From positions 1-14,059 of the forward strand of contig SMWC01000061.1 of the NCBI GenBank assembly GCA_004357505.1: a stretch of DNA of 14,059 nt, given 5' to 3'. Every line of letters begins with the position of its first letter. Within the stretch, counting starts at the first letter, position 1. Below are positions 13,855 through 14,059 of the stretch, one piece after another. The notes below the pieces were generated by a model that was given only the letters and a program-made list of their open reading frames with translations, was not told the DNA's origin and did not search any database. The position numbers and the translations under genes are program-made. The DNA is from Gammaproteobacteria bacterium. GTDB taxonomy: Bacteria; Pseudomonadota; Gammaproteobacteria; Steroidobacterales; Rariloculaceae.

Positions 13855-14059
13855 GGGGGCGATCGGCTTCGACGTGGGTCGCGAACCCTCAAGTGCATGC
13901 CGAGGGGCAGCTTACCTCGTAAATCCAACTGCAAACCTTATAGTTGCCAACGACGACAACTACGCCCTAGCTGCTTAAAAACCAGCCTAGTGCCTTCTGC
14001 CCGGTTCGTGCTTGTGCGTCCGGATCCAGGAGTCATCATCGCAAGCTCGCGGAATGGCA
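13855..14059 (+). ncRNA. ssrA: tmRNA (SsrA), 5' part, cut by window edge
   Basis: Rescues ribosomes stalled on broken mRNA and tags the product for proteolysis. Start GGGGGCGATCGGCTTCGACG corresponds to the tRNA-like 5' arm. GTGCATGCCGAGG and CCTCGTAAA match the conserved pseudoknot 1: CGAGG (13901-13905) pairs with CCTCG (13915-13919) and GCAG (13907-13910) with CTGC (13929-13932). The tag frame runs from resume codon GCC at 13946 to TAA at 13976-13978 and encodes ANDDNYALAA, after the conserved TAGT element just upstream. About 205 of the expected roughly 360 nt are present; the 3' tRNA-like half lies beyond the right edge. The one-piece, non-permuted form fits a gammaproteobacterium. Confidence 0.96.

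Overview
This is a chromosomal housekeeping segment from a gammaproteobacterium. Gene order is the main evidence. The run smpB / ratA-rnfH / bamE / fur / recN / grpE-dnaK-dnaJ / dapB-carA-carB matches, as I recall it, the layout around fur-omlA in Pseudomonas. The added hrcA (just upstream of grpE) and nadK (beside recN) resemble lineages such as Xanthomonadales and Chromatiales. Protein sequences agree: Fur has a Pseudomonas-type metal site with one Cys in the CxxC position, CarB starts almost as in E. coli, and the tmRNA tag is ANDDNYALAA. DNA is moderately GC-rich throughout. I see no phage, IS, CRISPR or defence genes, and no gene-free stretch over 300 bases. Genus cannot be fixed from this window.

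Layout. (1) 1-7472, minus strand, reading right to left: hrcA, grpE, dnaK, dnaJ, dapB, carA, carB (carB cut by the left edge). This joins the Hsp70 chaperone machine to lysine/diaminopimelate and arginine/pyrimidine genes. Two good sigma-32-type promoters with the same 13-nt spacer sit before grpE (overlapping the hrcA stop) and before dnaK. dapB starts 3 nt after dnaJ. carA has its own likely promoter and a structured leader that looks like a transcription attenuator. (2) 7473-10223, plus strand: nadK and recN, 3 nt apart, divergent from hrcA. (3) 10241-11058: fur (minus), convergent with recN and divergent from bamE (plus). (4) 11059-13249, minus strand: an 11-TM sodium-coupled (NSS/SNF) transporter, then ratA and rnfH. 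rnfH abuts bamE stop to stop. (5) 13305-end, plus strand: smpB, then the 5' part of ssrA (tmRNA) cut by the right edge, so both trans-translation partners lie side by side.

The genes themselves are ordinary. The most interesting material is regulatory: the carA leader with mutually exclusive hairpins and a possible Arg-rich leader peptide (1433-1551), a perfect 19-bp palindrome in the AT-rich carA-carB spacer (277-295) in front of a carB without a visible Shine-Dalgarno, paired heat-shock promoters without a recognisable CIRCE despite hrcA, an in-frame 18-bp tandem repeat in grpE, and a transporter inserted between ratA and smpB. All calls come from reading the sequence; no database search was run.
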